Below, piece after piece: positions 1-7,220 of a stretch of DNA of 57,747 bases. A program made the translations under genes and the position numbers. Each line of letters starts with the position of its first letter. The stretch's first letter is position 1. Source of the DNA: Bacteroidia bacterium (GTDB lineage Bacteria; Bacteroidota; Bacteroidia; AKYH767-A; OLB10); contig JAGOJO010000010.1 of NCBI GenBank assembly GCA_017995075.1, positions 1 through 57,747 on the forward strand, in the 5' to 3' direction. The notes below the pieces were generated by a model that saw only the letters and a program-made list of their open reading frames with translations, was not told the DNA's origin and searched no databases.

Positions 1-73
1 GCAGAAGACATACCATCAAAAATCCAATGAGATTTTTCATAGGGGGAGGTGTTATGAAATGAGGTGAGAAAGA

Positions 74-463
74 TTAGTTGGAAGTAAAAGAAAAGTAGTC
101 GGTATATTGCCCATTGGACAATTTCAGCCGGACTCTCCCGAAATAGGTCGGGTATTCATTGATAGTACCGGTCTCCAGAAAGACACGATGCTGCAATCGG
201 GAATAACTAAATCCACCGGGTAGTCCACTGGTTTGATCAAAGCCAAATGAATGAGATAATATATCAGAAAGCCCATCATTGGATCCAAGTTGTACTTCGA
301 TTTCATCTATTGATGATGAATCAGACAACTGTACCACAAAACTACTATTCATCAGTCCTGATGAATCTGAATCTGTGGCACTAAAAGAGACATCCTGTAC
401 AGATTGTCCCATCACTCCATTGGTGAACAGGAAAGTGCTCACAATCACTAAAATTCTTTTCAT
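74..463 (-). CDS. Hypothetical secreted protein, 129 aa
   Basis: The first 19 residues form a typical Sec signal peptide (MKRILVIVSTFLFTNGVMG followed by Q), so the product is probably exported to the periplasm or surface. The mature part is about 110 residues, rich in Ser, Asp and Gly, with alternating polar and hydrophobic residues that suggest a small beta-sandwich. I recognise no family and see no T9SS tail or lipobox cysteine. The ATG lies close to a long non-coding stretch on its upstream side. It may be host sequence or cargo of the mobile element to its right; the sequence does not decide this. The gene call is fairly secure, the function unknown. Confidence 0.65.
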   Translation of the reverse strand: MKRILVIVSTFLFTNGVMGQSVQDVSFSATDSDSSGLMNSSFVVQLSDSSSIDEIEVQLGSNDGLSDILSHSFGFDQTSGLPGGFSYSRLQHRVFLETGTINEYPTYFGRVRLKLSNGQYTDYFSFTSN

Positions 464-1029
464 GGCATGTATGTTTTAAGGTTACAAATCGCAATTACGC
501 ACTCTTTCAAACTAAACTACACACTGCACATAGAGGATAACAAGGAAACAATCACCTTATCAAAATCTATTTTTCATAATCTCAATATTCCAAAGATAAA
601 TAGTTTTTGTAAATTCCAAATTATTTTTTCAAAAATTTGATTAACCTTAATTTAAGAGAGACGAACACTTCATTTTTAGCGATAAAGGAAACACCCTTCT
701 ATTTTCCTGACAATTATCAGTACCTTATTTTATTCGTTTCATTCATATAAAAAGTACCTCCAATACAGGAGGGGTAATCTTATAGGTAGGTAGAACAACA
801 CTTTAGTTTATTCCGATAAATATGAGATAGTACCCCTAAAGAAAATTTGAGGATGATTTGAATGGAATTGAATCGGGCATGTAGTTGCTGAAGTCGCAGA
901 AGCAGTTCATAAGGGTGTTCGAGAGGAAGAAAAATAATAAAAAATATTCTATTCCCCCCTTGAATTTGTTCGAAGAGGATACGTTCTAAAGAAGATACGG
1001 TAAAGGGTATTAAAGGTTAGAACTGGTCT
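464..1029. other. Non-coding AT-rich stretch
   Basis: There is no convincing reading frame on either strand. The stretch is strongly AT-rich with several A/T runs around 560-660. I see no tRNA, clear terminator or repeat in it. It separates the secreted-protein gene from the DUF4430-like gene and could hold the left junction of the mobile element, but I found no copy of the tRNA-Leu 3' end here. Confidence 0.5.
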
Positions 1030-1344
1030 CTACGCCCTCTTTCTCAGGCAATAATCAAGTTCAATGGAATCTCCAACACGCACAAACTCGTTATCTATTG
1101 AGTGTTGGATTGCCTTGTCATTAAGAAAGCAAAGCCAAGACCACTCCTCGACATTAGAGATTCCGTTGAACTCCGTAAGCATATATCCCAGACTCGAATA
1201 TCTCCTGATTGCTAAAGAAATATCCGGGTGAACTCTTTGTACCAGTTCCAACAATTGTTTAATTGTTATTTGATTTGCCCCTGGCACCTCAACCCTAATG
1301 ATTAGATCAAAAGGGGAGATAATAATTGTAATGTAATTTTTCAT
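1030..1344 (-). CDS. Small DUF4430/SLBB-like beta-grasp protein
   Basis: About 104 residues when started at the internal ATG at 1344 (MKNYITI); a start at 1383 would add 13 residues of uncertain value. The C-terminal half has a W-x-FLNDKA segment and, about 15 residues later, VGDSIELDY. This resembles the W...NGK...GD.I...Y pattern of DUF4430 and related beta-grasp domains, so a small ligand-binding or interaction module is possible. No signal peptide is visible with the shorter start. The gene lies downstream of the structured RNA region 1418-1621, which ends in a minus-strand terminator, so it may be read only when that terminator is passed. Assignment to the family is by eye from a short motif; function unknown. 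Confidence 0.5.
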   Translation of the reverse strand: MKNYITIIISPFDLIIRVEVPGANQITIKQLLELVQRVHPDISLAIRRYSSLGYMLTEFNGISNVEEWSWLCFLNDKAIQHSIDNEFVRVGDSIELDYCLRKRA

Positions 1345-1417
1345 GATACTTGATTTAGTTATACTTATACACTTGTAATTCAACTATATACATGATTAAA
1401 TAAATTCAAGAACGCAC

Positions 1418-1451
1418 AAAAAAACCCGACTAGGATGAAACCTGGACGGGG
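1418..1451 (-). terminator. Rho-independent terminator, minus strand
   Basis: Read on the minus strand, CCCG and CGGG form the base of an imperfect hairpin that is directly followed by seven T. It faces the plus-strand terminator at 1581-1621, with a folded region between them. Confidence 0.5.
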
Positions 1452-1465
1452 TATGATTTCGTAAC

Positions 1466-1621
1466 AACCGAAATAATTGTTCGGTTTATATACTTTAGCT
1501 CTCATATTGGCAGGTAATACTGCCGACACCTTGGCTTCACAAGGTGAATAAGAGGCCTCCCTATAAGGCTTCAACAATTACCCTGCTAATTCAGTTCGAG
1601 CTGAATGGCAGGGTTTTTTTC
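1466..1621. ncRNA. Candidate structured RNA with three-way junction
   Basis: Helix CTCT..TATT (1499-1508) pairs with AATAAGAG (1547-1554). Inside it, GGCAG/CTGCC (1509-1513/1520-1524) and CACCTT/AAGGTG (1527-1532/1541-1546) stack with almost no unpaired bases, giving a clean three-way junction. AACCGAA/TTCGGTT (1466-1472/1480-1486) forms a hairpin before it and CCCTGC/GCAGGG a hairpin after it. All helices are Watson-Crick, so the strand cannot be read from the fold. Terminators point outward on both strands. A promoter-like TATTTTTG on the minus strand (1676-1683) would make a minus-strand RNA of about 250 nt, but a plus-strand RNA is equally possible. I match it to no known RNA family. Confidence 0.45.
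1581..1621 (+). terminator. Rho-independent terminator, plus strand
   Basis: CCCTGC plus ATTCAG pair with CTGAAT plus GCAGGG around a short loop, followed by a run of T from 1614. This is a strong intrinsic terminator for any plus-strand transcript ending here; it would insulate the SIR2-like gene. Confidence 0.7.
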
Positions 1622-1645
1622 TGGCAGCAACTAGAATAATTCTTA

Positions 1646-1653
1646 TATTTTTG
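1646..1653 (+). promoter_or_regulatory. Bacteroidota -7 box (TATTTTTG) for the SIR2-like gene
   Basis: TATTTTTG fits TAnnTTTG and lies about 75 bases before the ATG at 1729. No clear TTTG box is seen 20 bases upstream, and the context is AT-rich, so the call is tentative. Confidence 0.35.
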
Positions 1654-1675
1654 CCAAAACACAAAGAACGATTTC

Positions 1676-1683
1676 CAAAAATA
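1676..1683 (-). promoter_or_regulatory. Minus-strand -7 box (TATTTTTG) before the structured RNA
   Basis: The reverse complement reads TATTTTTG, matching TAnnTTTG. A transcript from here would run through the folded region 1466-1621 to the minus-strand terminator at 1418-1451. No clear -33 box is visible. Confidence 0.35.
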
Positions 1684-1728
1684 TAATAAAAAAAAGGAAA
1701 AAGGAAATCTGTTCTTAAAATAGTTCAA

Positions 1729-2787
1729 ATGAATCTTGAAAAGATTACATACATCCTTGGTGCCGGTGCAAGCGCCAATGCACTTCCTATAATCCGAAAA
1801 GGAAATGAAGAAGAGACGGATCAGAATAAAACTTTTTCCGGTGCATTAATGCAGTTCATTACAAATTGCGAGATTAATTACGAAACATCATTTCAGGAAC
1901 CACATGTAAAACAATTTTAGGAAGATATTTATTGGCTTGCGAATGCATGTTTGGAGTTTTCTACTCCTGATACATTTGCAAAGTATCTTTATCATAAAAA
2001 CAAGAATGAAGTAAATCGACTTAAGGCAACATTAATTGGTTTTTTTATAATTGAACAATATTTCTTCGGAAAACGAGATAAAAGACCAACTGTGTTTATT
2101 ACAAGTTTAACTGATGAAAAAGGGTCTTTCCCACCCAATGTTGGGATACTATCTTGGAACTACGATTACCAAATGCAATATGCACTTAACAAATTCCAAC
2201 AAGAAGAACTTATATCACAAGGAGGAATAAATATAAAACGACCATCCTATACTGATTATTTCCCCGGACTTGGCCCCGAGCAACTTCATGAAACCCTATA
2301 TAATATTGTCCATTTAAATGGAATTGCTGGATTTTATTTGGATGAGACTCATCAAATCAATTCGAATTTAGATCTAGAATTAAATCAACCTAGGGATTTC
2401 TCACCAATAATAAAGCAAATTTATATTAAGGCATTTAAGGGAGATATGTTATTCACATTTGCGTGGGAAGCATGGGCAAATAATGCCGCAGATAATATAA
2501 CACAACAAAGAATGAAGCATGCCCTGAAAATTGCCGAGAATACGACCATTCTAGTAATTATCGGTTACTCCTTTCCTTTTTTTAATCGGAAAGTGGATAA
2601 TGAAATTTTCAATAAGTTCTTGGAATCCGGAAAACTCAAGAAGATTTACTTTCAAGACCCATACAACGATGGTAAGTTTTTAAAGAGTCAATTTAATATT
2701 CCACAATACATGAACGGTGTTGTCAGTCCGATTCCCATTGAGCATATTCCAAATGCTTCAAACTACTACATACCGTATGAGCTGTAA
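1729..2787 (+). pseudogene. SIR2-like protein gene interrupted by in-frame TAG
   Basis: One frame runs from ATG 1729 to the stop at 2785-2787 (about 352 codons) apart from a TAG at 1918-1920 (codon 64). The part before it has the SIR2 nucleotide-binding GAGAS at residues 11-15. The part after it continues with coherent coding sequence and shows a NYD near residue 145, HLNG near 195 and IIGYSFP near the C-terminus, as in SIR2-like (SIR2_2 type) proteins of defence loci, which deplete NAD+ during phage infection. No ATG starts the second part near the break, so a second independent gene is unlikely. Most likely a nonsense mutation or a base error; recoding of TAG is possible but has no visible signal. 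It sits in a defence-rich stretch. Confidence 0.7.
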
Positions 2788-2898
2788 GAAATAGGATTTT
2801 AATATGGATGGGTGGCCTTGCAATACAAAAAAAAACATCAGTACGATTATTTCCAAAAGAAAAACGGAAACTGAAATTACACCGATTTGGTGGTGTAT

Positions 2899-3369
2899 TC
2901 ACATCACCCCTTCATCCGCAAAAGAGTAATACCCATCGGTAGTAAGAATGAGGTGATCAAGAACTGAAATCTCCAAAAGCTTTCCTCCTGCAATCAATTT
3001 CTTTGTTAGCTCACTGTCTTGGACACTGGGTGCTAAATTTCCGGAAGGATGGTTGTGAGCTAAGATAATACCACAAGCGGTACATTTCAAGGCTACTGAA
3101 AAAACAATCTTAGGATCTACCACCGTACCTGATACTCCACCTTCTGATACTTTATAATATCCTTTCACTTTGTTAGACCGAGAAAGTAAGAGTATATAAA
3201 ACTCCTCCTTGAGTTCAATCAGTCCTTCATTCCAGATAGAACGAAGTATTTCTTCAGCATCCCGTGAACAGGAAACAGCTTTCATGTCGCTGAATTTCAC
3301 CTTGGAGGTGTACGTTACTTTTATTTCACTGATGTTTTGTAGCATGTCCTGTCTGTTTTTCGAATGCAC
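2899..3369 (-). CDS. radC: RadC/JAB (MPN)-domain protein
   Basis: 156 residues. The C-terminal two thirds match the RadC-type JAB/MPN fold: the metal motif reads HNHPSG (around residues 105-110) with the following D of SVQDSELTKKL about 10 residues later, and the segment LLEISVLDHLILTTDGYYSFAD is characteristic of the family end. The N-terminal helix-hairpin-helix part of full-length RadC is missing, as in the short RadC copies common on plasmids, prophages and integrative elements of Bacteroidota. The biochemical role of this family is unsettled; a DNA-repair role was proposed and then questioned. It is divergent from the Shedu gene. A start at the second Met (3345) is also possible. Confidence 0.85.
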   Translation of the reverse strand: MHSKNRQDMLQNISEIKVTYTSKVKFSDMKAVSCSRDAEEILRSIWNEGLIELKEEFYILLLSRSNKVKGYYKVSEGGVSGTVVDPKIVFSVALKCTACGIILAHNHPSGNLAPSVQDSELTKKLIAGGKLLEISVLDHLILTTDGYYSFADEGVM

Positions 3370-3662
3370 ACCAGAGAGAGGACATGGTGTAGGAATTCCA
3401 AGAGGAAACTGGAATACCGGAAGTATTCTGAGGATATGCCGGGAAAACTATTGGAATCCCTTGGGGTGCAACGCATCCACACCTGTCCACTTTCTTTGCA
3501 GGAGACGAAGGGAAAAACGGACAGAGTGGCAGGATTTCAAACTTTCCATCTCTTTGTCAGTTATTTTAGGATTCAGCCTAAAACGTCATGCCATAATGGC
3601 ATTTCGGGTAACTTGGTACTTGAATTGTGGCTACTCACCATTCCACTATTAACTGACTAGAT
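3370..3662. other. Intergenic region with two small palindromes before Shedu
   Basis: No convincing gene. Two perfect small hairpins lie before the Shedu start: TTTTAGG/CCTAAAA at 3564-3583 and ATGCCAT/ATGGCAT at 3588-3602. They could be operator half-sites or leader hairpins for the defence gene; nothing more is seen. Confidence 0.4.
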
Positions 3663-4913
3663 ATGAAAAAAGGAATACTCCTTCCAAATCAAGAAAATGT
3701 GTTTTCTGACGATCCTACAAAAACTGTCTATTATTTTTATGATATTGATAAACTGCCAATTCATAAAACAAAAGAGATTTATAAAGCTGAGAAGAAAGTA
3801 GTTGTTTATCCGTATTCGTATAACAGGGTTTCGGGGGAACTAAAGTCGAAAAGAATTAAGGTAATTGAATTTATAGGATGGCAAGAACTCGAACACATAC
3901 CCAATGATTTCAGAAAAACACCAGGATATGGAATTAAATCCAAGAGGCTTAAAAGTGTTTTCTCGCTCATATATCCAAAGTTCAAAAATCTATCCAAACT
4001 TACTCTAGGTACTGATGTGCACACGAAGTTTTTAAAAAATCAAATTTCAATTAACTGGGGCGATCTTGAGAACATATTGAAGAAAGTATCAAAGGAATTC
4101 TCTGTTGCGGATAGTGAAAGAAAAAACTTAATTATAAATCACCTTTCTTTGATTTCTTCAAAGTTTACAGGAAAGGAGAAAATATTAACCGCTGGTGAAT
4201 TAGAAAATTACCTTTCGCGATACAAAACATTTGAAAAAATAACAAAGGATGATGCCGAATCTTTAGCAAAAGTTTTCGAAAAATTGCCTGCTGGAAAAAT
4301 TTTAACCACAAATCACTTTATAAAAACAAGGGAGCGACTCGACACAGTATATCTCGAGGATGTCATAACTAATTTTAAAAAGCTACTAAGTATTACTAAA
4401 GATAATGAGGAACAATGGCAAAACTTCTTTGAAAAATATTCGTGGATGCTTGCACACCTATTTCCTTACCAAGTTATACTAAGGAAAGGGAAAGCTTATG
4501 TTGGTGGAAAGACGCTTGAGAATAATGAGGGTAGAATAGTTGATTTCTTATTTCGTAACAATCTTGATGACAATTATGCTTTACTGGAAATCAAGACTCA
4601 CAATAAAGACCTTCTTAAAGGAACCACTTATAGAAAACCGGATGTATTTTCTATGTCAGAAGAACTTTCGGGTGGGCTCAATCAGTGTCTTGATCAGAAA
4701 GACACTTTCCTCAAAGAATTTGGGCAGAAAGAAAAAACGTATGACCCTAAATGCATCTTAATAATTGGGTTAAAAACAACTCTCACAAAACATCAAGCCA
4801 AATGCTTCGAATTGCTTAGAGCAAATCAGAAGAACGTTGATATTATCACATTTGATGAACTACTAGCCAAACTAGAAGGACTTTTAAAAGTTATAACAGG
4901 TCAATATAAATAA
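3663..4913 (+). CDS. sduA: Shedu anti-phage protein SduA (DUF4263)
   Basis: 416 residues. The C-terminal part from about residue 255 is the Shedu/DUF4263 nuclease domain. It opens with EEQWQNFFEKYSWML, has the catalytic-type D of RIVDFLF near residue 294, ALLEIK near 308-310 (the E-x-K of the PD-(D/E)XK fold) and the downstream ELSGGLNQC that supplies the conserved Gln. The N-terminal 250 residues are variable in this family and may act in sensing or assembly. Shedu is a single-gene defence system whose protein is a DNA nuclease. ATG at 3663 follows the hairpin-bearing gap. The next gene, 46 bases on in the same direction, is an AbiTii-Ymh protein, so the two may be co-transcribed. The identification is by motif and is strong; no lesion is seen. 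Confidence 0.88.
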   Translation: MKKGILLPNQENVFSDDPTKTVYYFYDIDKLPIHKTKEIYKAEKKVVVYPYSYNRVSGELKSKRIKVIEFIGWQELEHIPNDFRKTPGYGIKSKRLKSVFSLIYPKFKNLSKLTLGTDVHTKFLKNQISINWGDLENILKKVSKEFSVADSERKNLIINHLSLISSKFTGKEKILTAGELENYLSRYKTFEKITKDDAESLAKVFEKLPAGKILTTNHFIKTRERLDTVYLEDVITNFKKLLSITKDNEEQWQNFFEKYSWMLAHLFPYQVILRKGKAYVGGKTLENNEGRIVDFLFRNNLDDNYALLEIKTHNKDLLKGTTYRKPDVFSMSEELSGGLNQCLDQKDTFLKEFGQKEKTYDPKCILIIGLKTTLTKHQAKCFELLRANQKNVDIITFDELLAKLEGLLKVITGQYK

Positions 4914-4959
4914 ATCAACGATTGTAATTTCTAAAACACTTGTTTAAAAATTCTTGAAA

Positions 4960-5892
4960 ATGAATACTAATAAAGCACTCCGTCTAATTGAAGAAACTCT
5001 TAATAAAGTAACCGATCAGAAAGTAAGTGAAGTAATGCCAAAAATTTTAACACTTTCCAAAATATTTGAAGACAGTACTTTTGAAAAATGGGTTTCTTTA
5101 GAAACTTCAGGGTACTTTAACACAAATCCGGCACTCTCTGATGATGTCATGGTTCCAGACTACAGGAAAGTGCCTGGTCAATATAAGGATAGATTCAATC
5201 GTCCGTTGATTATTGAGGATCCTGACATAGCAAATATTTTAAACAATTACGCTCTTAGGGAAGGGGTCTCAGAACTCGAATCAATAGTTCAAAGATCGGG
5301 ACTCCATTCTTTTAGTAACCAGTATGCAATAAGTCAGATAAAACAAAAATTTGATGTAGAAGTTAATAAATTTGTTTTTAACAGCAATTCAATTAATAGT
5401 ATTTTAAGCGTAATAAAGGATAAGGTGATTTCATGGTTAATAGATAAACAAAAAGAATTTGCATCACAAACAAATAGAATATCTTTGAGTTCTGAATTTT
5501 CGTTAGAGCTATCCTCTTTACATCCTATTGTACGAAATGCTGCTGGTAACTTGTATAAAGATGGACACTACCGCCAAGCTATTTTAGATACTTACATAGC
5601 ATTAGTGACCGCAGTTAAAAATAAATCAGGGAAGCATGATATAGATAATACACCACTAATGCAATCAGTTTTTTCGCCGAATAATCCAATAATTCAAATC
5701 TCAACTGATACCGATGAACAAAAAGGGTTCATGTGGCTATTTTCAGGCGCAGTAATGGGAATTAGAAACCCAAAGGCACATAAATTAATTGATCAAAATG
5801 ATCCTGTACGTGCATTAGAATGGTTGTCATTTGCTAGTGTTTTACTAAGAGTGTTAGATGATTCACAAATCATGGCTGATGCGACTCCCTAA
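4960..5892 (+). CDS. AbiTii N-terminal / Ymh (TIGR02391) C-terminal protein
   Basis: 310 residues from the ATG at 4960 (an upstream TTG at 4954 is less likely). Residues about 1-70 match the AbiTii domain: a helical start, then KILTLSKIF, KWVSLETSGYF and a PDYRKV segment. Residues about 180-300 match the Ymh/TIGR02391 family: LHPIVRNAAGNLYKDGHYRQ, AILDTYIAL, an LMQSVFS segment, then GFMWLFSGAVMGIRNPKAH. AbiTii is named from abortive-infection loci; Ymh proteins have HEPN-like features such as the RNPKAH (R-x4-6-H type) motif, which suggests an RNase effector. Placement directly after Shedu supports a defence role. The motif reading is observation; the RNase role is inference. Confidence 0.75.
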   Translation: MNTNKALRLIEETLNKVTDQKVSEVMPKILTLSKIFEDSTFEKWVSLETSGYFNTNPALSDDVMVPDYRKVPGQYKDRFNRPLIIEDPDIANILNNYALREGVSELESIVQRSGLHSFSNQYAISQIKQKFDVEVNKFVFNSNSINSILSVIKDKVISWLIDKQKEFASQTNRISLSSEFSLELSSLHPIVRNAAGNLYKDGHYRQAILDTYIALVTAVKNKSGKHDIDNTPLMQSVFSPNNPIIQISTDTDEQKGFMWLFSGAVMGIRNPKAHKLIDQNDPVRALEWLSFASVLLRVLDDSQIMADATP

Positions 5893-6013
5893 TGTTCGAA
5901 GCATTGAAGGTTTTATAAATCTGAACACTAAGAGGATTCAAATTAGCCTTGCTCTATATCCCAATAATCCTCGAATTTAATATTATTATTTTTCCTTGAC
6001 AATATAAAACAGA

Positions 6014-6160
6014 GAGAGTATAGTTAAATTGCTTAAGCATTAACAATTTAATTGCAAGAACCGTTGCCCTTAAATGGGACAACCGAAAGGTTTGGAACGA
6101 ACAGCGGTCGAGTCAAGGTTAAAGAGACTTTACTTCACTTTTGAGGTGTGCTATTCTCTC
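6014..6160 (+). ncRNA. Candidate structured RNA upstream of Xer-like recombinase
   Basis: GAGAGTATAG (6014-6023) pairs with CTATTCTCTC (6151-6160) with one mismatch, closing a 147-base domain. Inside are TTAAATTG/CAATTTAA (6024-6031/6044-6051), CCC/GGG with GTTG/CAAC (6063-6083) and a perfect GNRA hairpin AACC-GAAA-GGTT (6081-6092). The last two share bases and exclude each other. A sigma-70-like TTGACA-N17-TATAGT at 5996-6024 would start inside the domain, so the true promoter is unclear. No known family is recognised. The rest of 5893-6265 shows no gene. Confidence 0.4.
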
Positions 6161-6221
6161 CATATTCCATAGCATAAAGCTTTGGAAAGAGGGCTATTTG
6201 TTTTTGAAACTATAGTCCAAC

Positions 6222-6259
6222 CATAAGACCCGTCAGGTTCGTTCCAGGCGGGTCTTATG
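6222..6259 (+). promoter_or_regulatory. Perfect hairpin at the start of the recombinase gene
   Basis: CATAAGACCCG (6222-6232) pairs without mismatch with CGGGTCTTATG (6249-6259). The 3' arm contains an ATG (6257), and the more likely start, ATG 6266, follows at once. It could be a leader terminator with a weak U tail or could hide the ribosome binding region. Confidence 0.5.
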
Positions 6260-6265
6260 TATTTT

Positions 6266-7141
6266 ATGGAACAAGTAATAAAACAGTATTTGGAATGGAA
6301 GGGAACATACGCTCATCGTGCCAGCATCAATTACAAAATATGGCTTCATCGATTTATTGAAGTGTGTGGAAGCAAGTCGCTGGAACAATATTCAGTTACG
6401 GATATTGTCGTATACAGAAATTGGCTTGAACATCACTACGGCTCTTACTCAGTACAGTTTGCAATGGTTGTGATTAAGAACTTCTTTCAGTTTTGCCTCA
6501 CCCAAGGCCACAAATGTCTTCAACCATCACTTATAAGGCATCCCAGAATACAAGCAAAATCACATAGAGCGATCACTGAAACTGAATATCTGAAAATCAT
6601 CAGCAAGACTTCAACCAATGATTTTGCCTCCTTGCGAAACACTCTTATCATCAGATTGCTTTGGGATACCGGTGTCCGTGTTTCCGAACTTGCGAATCTG
6701 GATGTCACTCAAATTGATGAACAGAAAAGCTCTGCTGTTATTTCAACAAAGAAGACAGGTAATAAAAGAATCATTCTCTGGTCTATTGAGACACATGCTC
6801 TTCTGCTCAAATATCTATCTATCCGAATGGAACTTCCATCCCACAACAGAAGCAATGCTCTATTTGTTGGATGGTCGTTAGGAAGCGGATGGAGTATTCG
6901 ACTTACTTCACGAAGTATGCAGAGAATAATCAAGGAAAGTGTGCACCATGCCGGAATTAAAGAAAAAATCACACCTCACAGTTTCAGACACGGGTGGGCA
7001 CACAAAAGACGAAACCAGAACGCACCACTTGCATTCATTCAAAAAGGTCTTGGTCATTTAAATCCGGTATCCACTTTTATCTATCAACAATACAACGACC
7101 AGGATTTTGAACATTCAGCAAGAAAATACTTGAAGGTGTAA
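6266..7141 (+). CDS. XerC/XerD-like tyrosine recombinase
   Basis: About 291 residues from ATG 6266 (an ATG at 6257 lies in a hairpin arm). It has the two-domain layout of phage-integrase/Xer proteins: an N-terminal SAM-like core-binding domain (about 1-85) and a catalytic domain with Arg in TGVRVSEL (about residue 138), HSFRHG (H-x-x-R, about 238), His in GLGHLN and the nucleophile Tyr in FIYQQY (about 273). All catalytic residues are present. It differs from the large integrase at 13929 and lies inside the element, so it may resolve multimers, invert DNA or move a sub-module. A structured leader precedes it and an ArdC-like gene follows. Confidence 0.85.
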   Translation: MEQVIKQYLEWKGTYAHRASINYKIWLHRFIEVCGSKSLEQYSVTDIVVYRNWLEHHYGSYSVQFAMVVIKNFFQFCLTQGHKCLQPSLIRHPRIQAKSHRAITETEYLKIISKTSTNDFASLRNTLIIRLLWDTGVRVSELANLDVTQIDEQKSSAVISTKKTGNKRIILWSIETHALLLKYLSIRMELPSHNRSNALFVGWSLGSGWSIRLTSRSMQRIIKESVHHAGIKEKITPHSFRHGWAHKRRNQNAPLAFIQKGLGHLNPVSTFIYQQYNDQDFEHSARKYLKV

Positions 7142-7149
7142 GTAGGGAG

Positions 7150-7158
7150 TTATCCACA
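7150..7158 (+). promoter_or_regulatory. Perfect DnaA box TTATCCACA
   Basis: TTATCCACA is the strict DnaA-box sequence. It sits between the recombinase and ardC genes. The string CCACAGGACA beginning inside it recurs at 9741-9750, and TTATCAACA occurs near 13393. A single box is weak evidence for an origin. Confidence 0.35.
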
Positions 7159-7220
7159 GGACAAATAACAAAATTCTAGTATAATATTTGGTCAAAGTTC
7201 ATCCTAAAAACTAAAACCAA

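Noticed and set aside
1..1030. Left attachment site of the tRNA-Leu element
   Set aside because: I looked for the tRNA 3' sequence (ACCCGGGACGGG) and did not find it in the left part; the end is probably outside the window.
1380..1577. Minus-strand 65-codon frame
   Set aside because: Lies wholly within the folded RNA region; its composition follows the helices.
1466..1621. Known RNA (SRP RNA, 6S RNA, tmRNA, RNase P)
   Set aside because: The conserved motifs of these RNAs that I know are absent and the size does not fit RNase P or tmRNA.
3209..3652. Two overlapping plus-strand frames (3209-3652, 3364-3660)
   Set aside because: They overlap radC antisense and the hairpin region, are rich in Arg/Cys/Trp without domain features, and end before the Shedu start.
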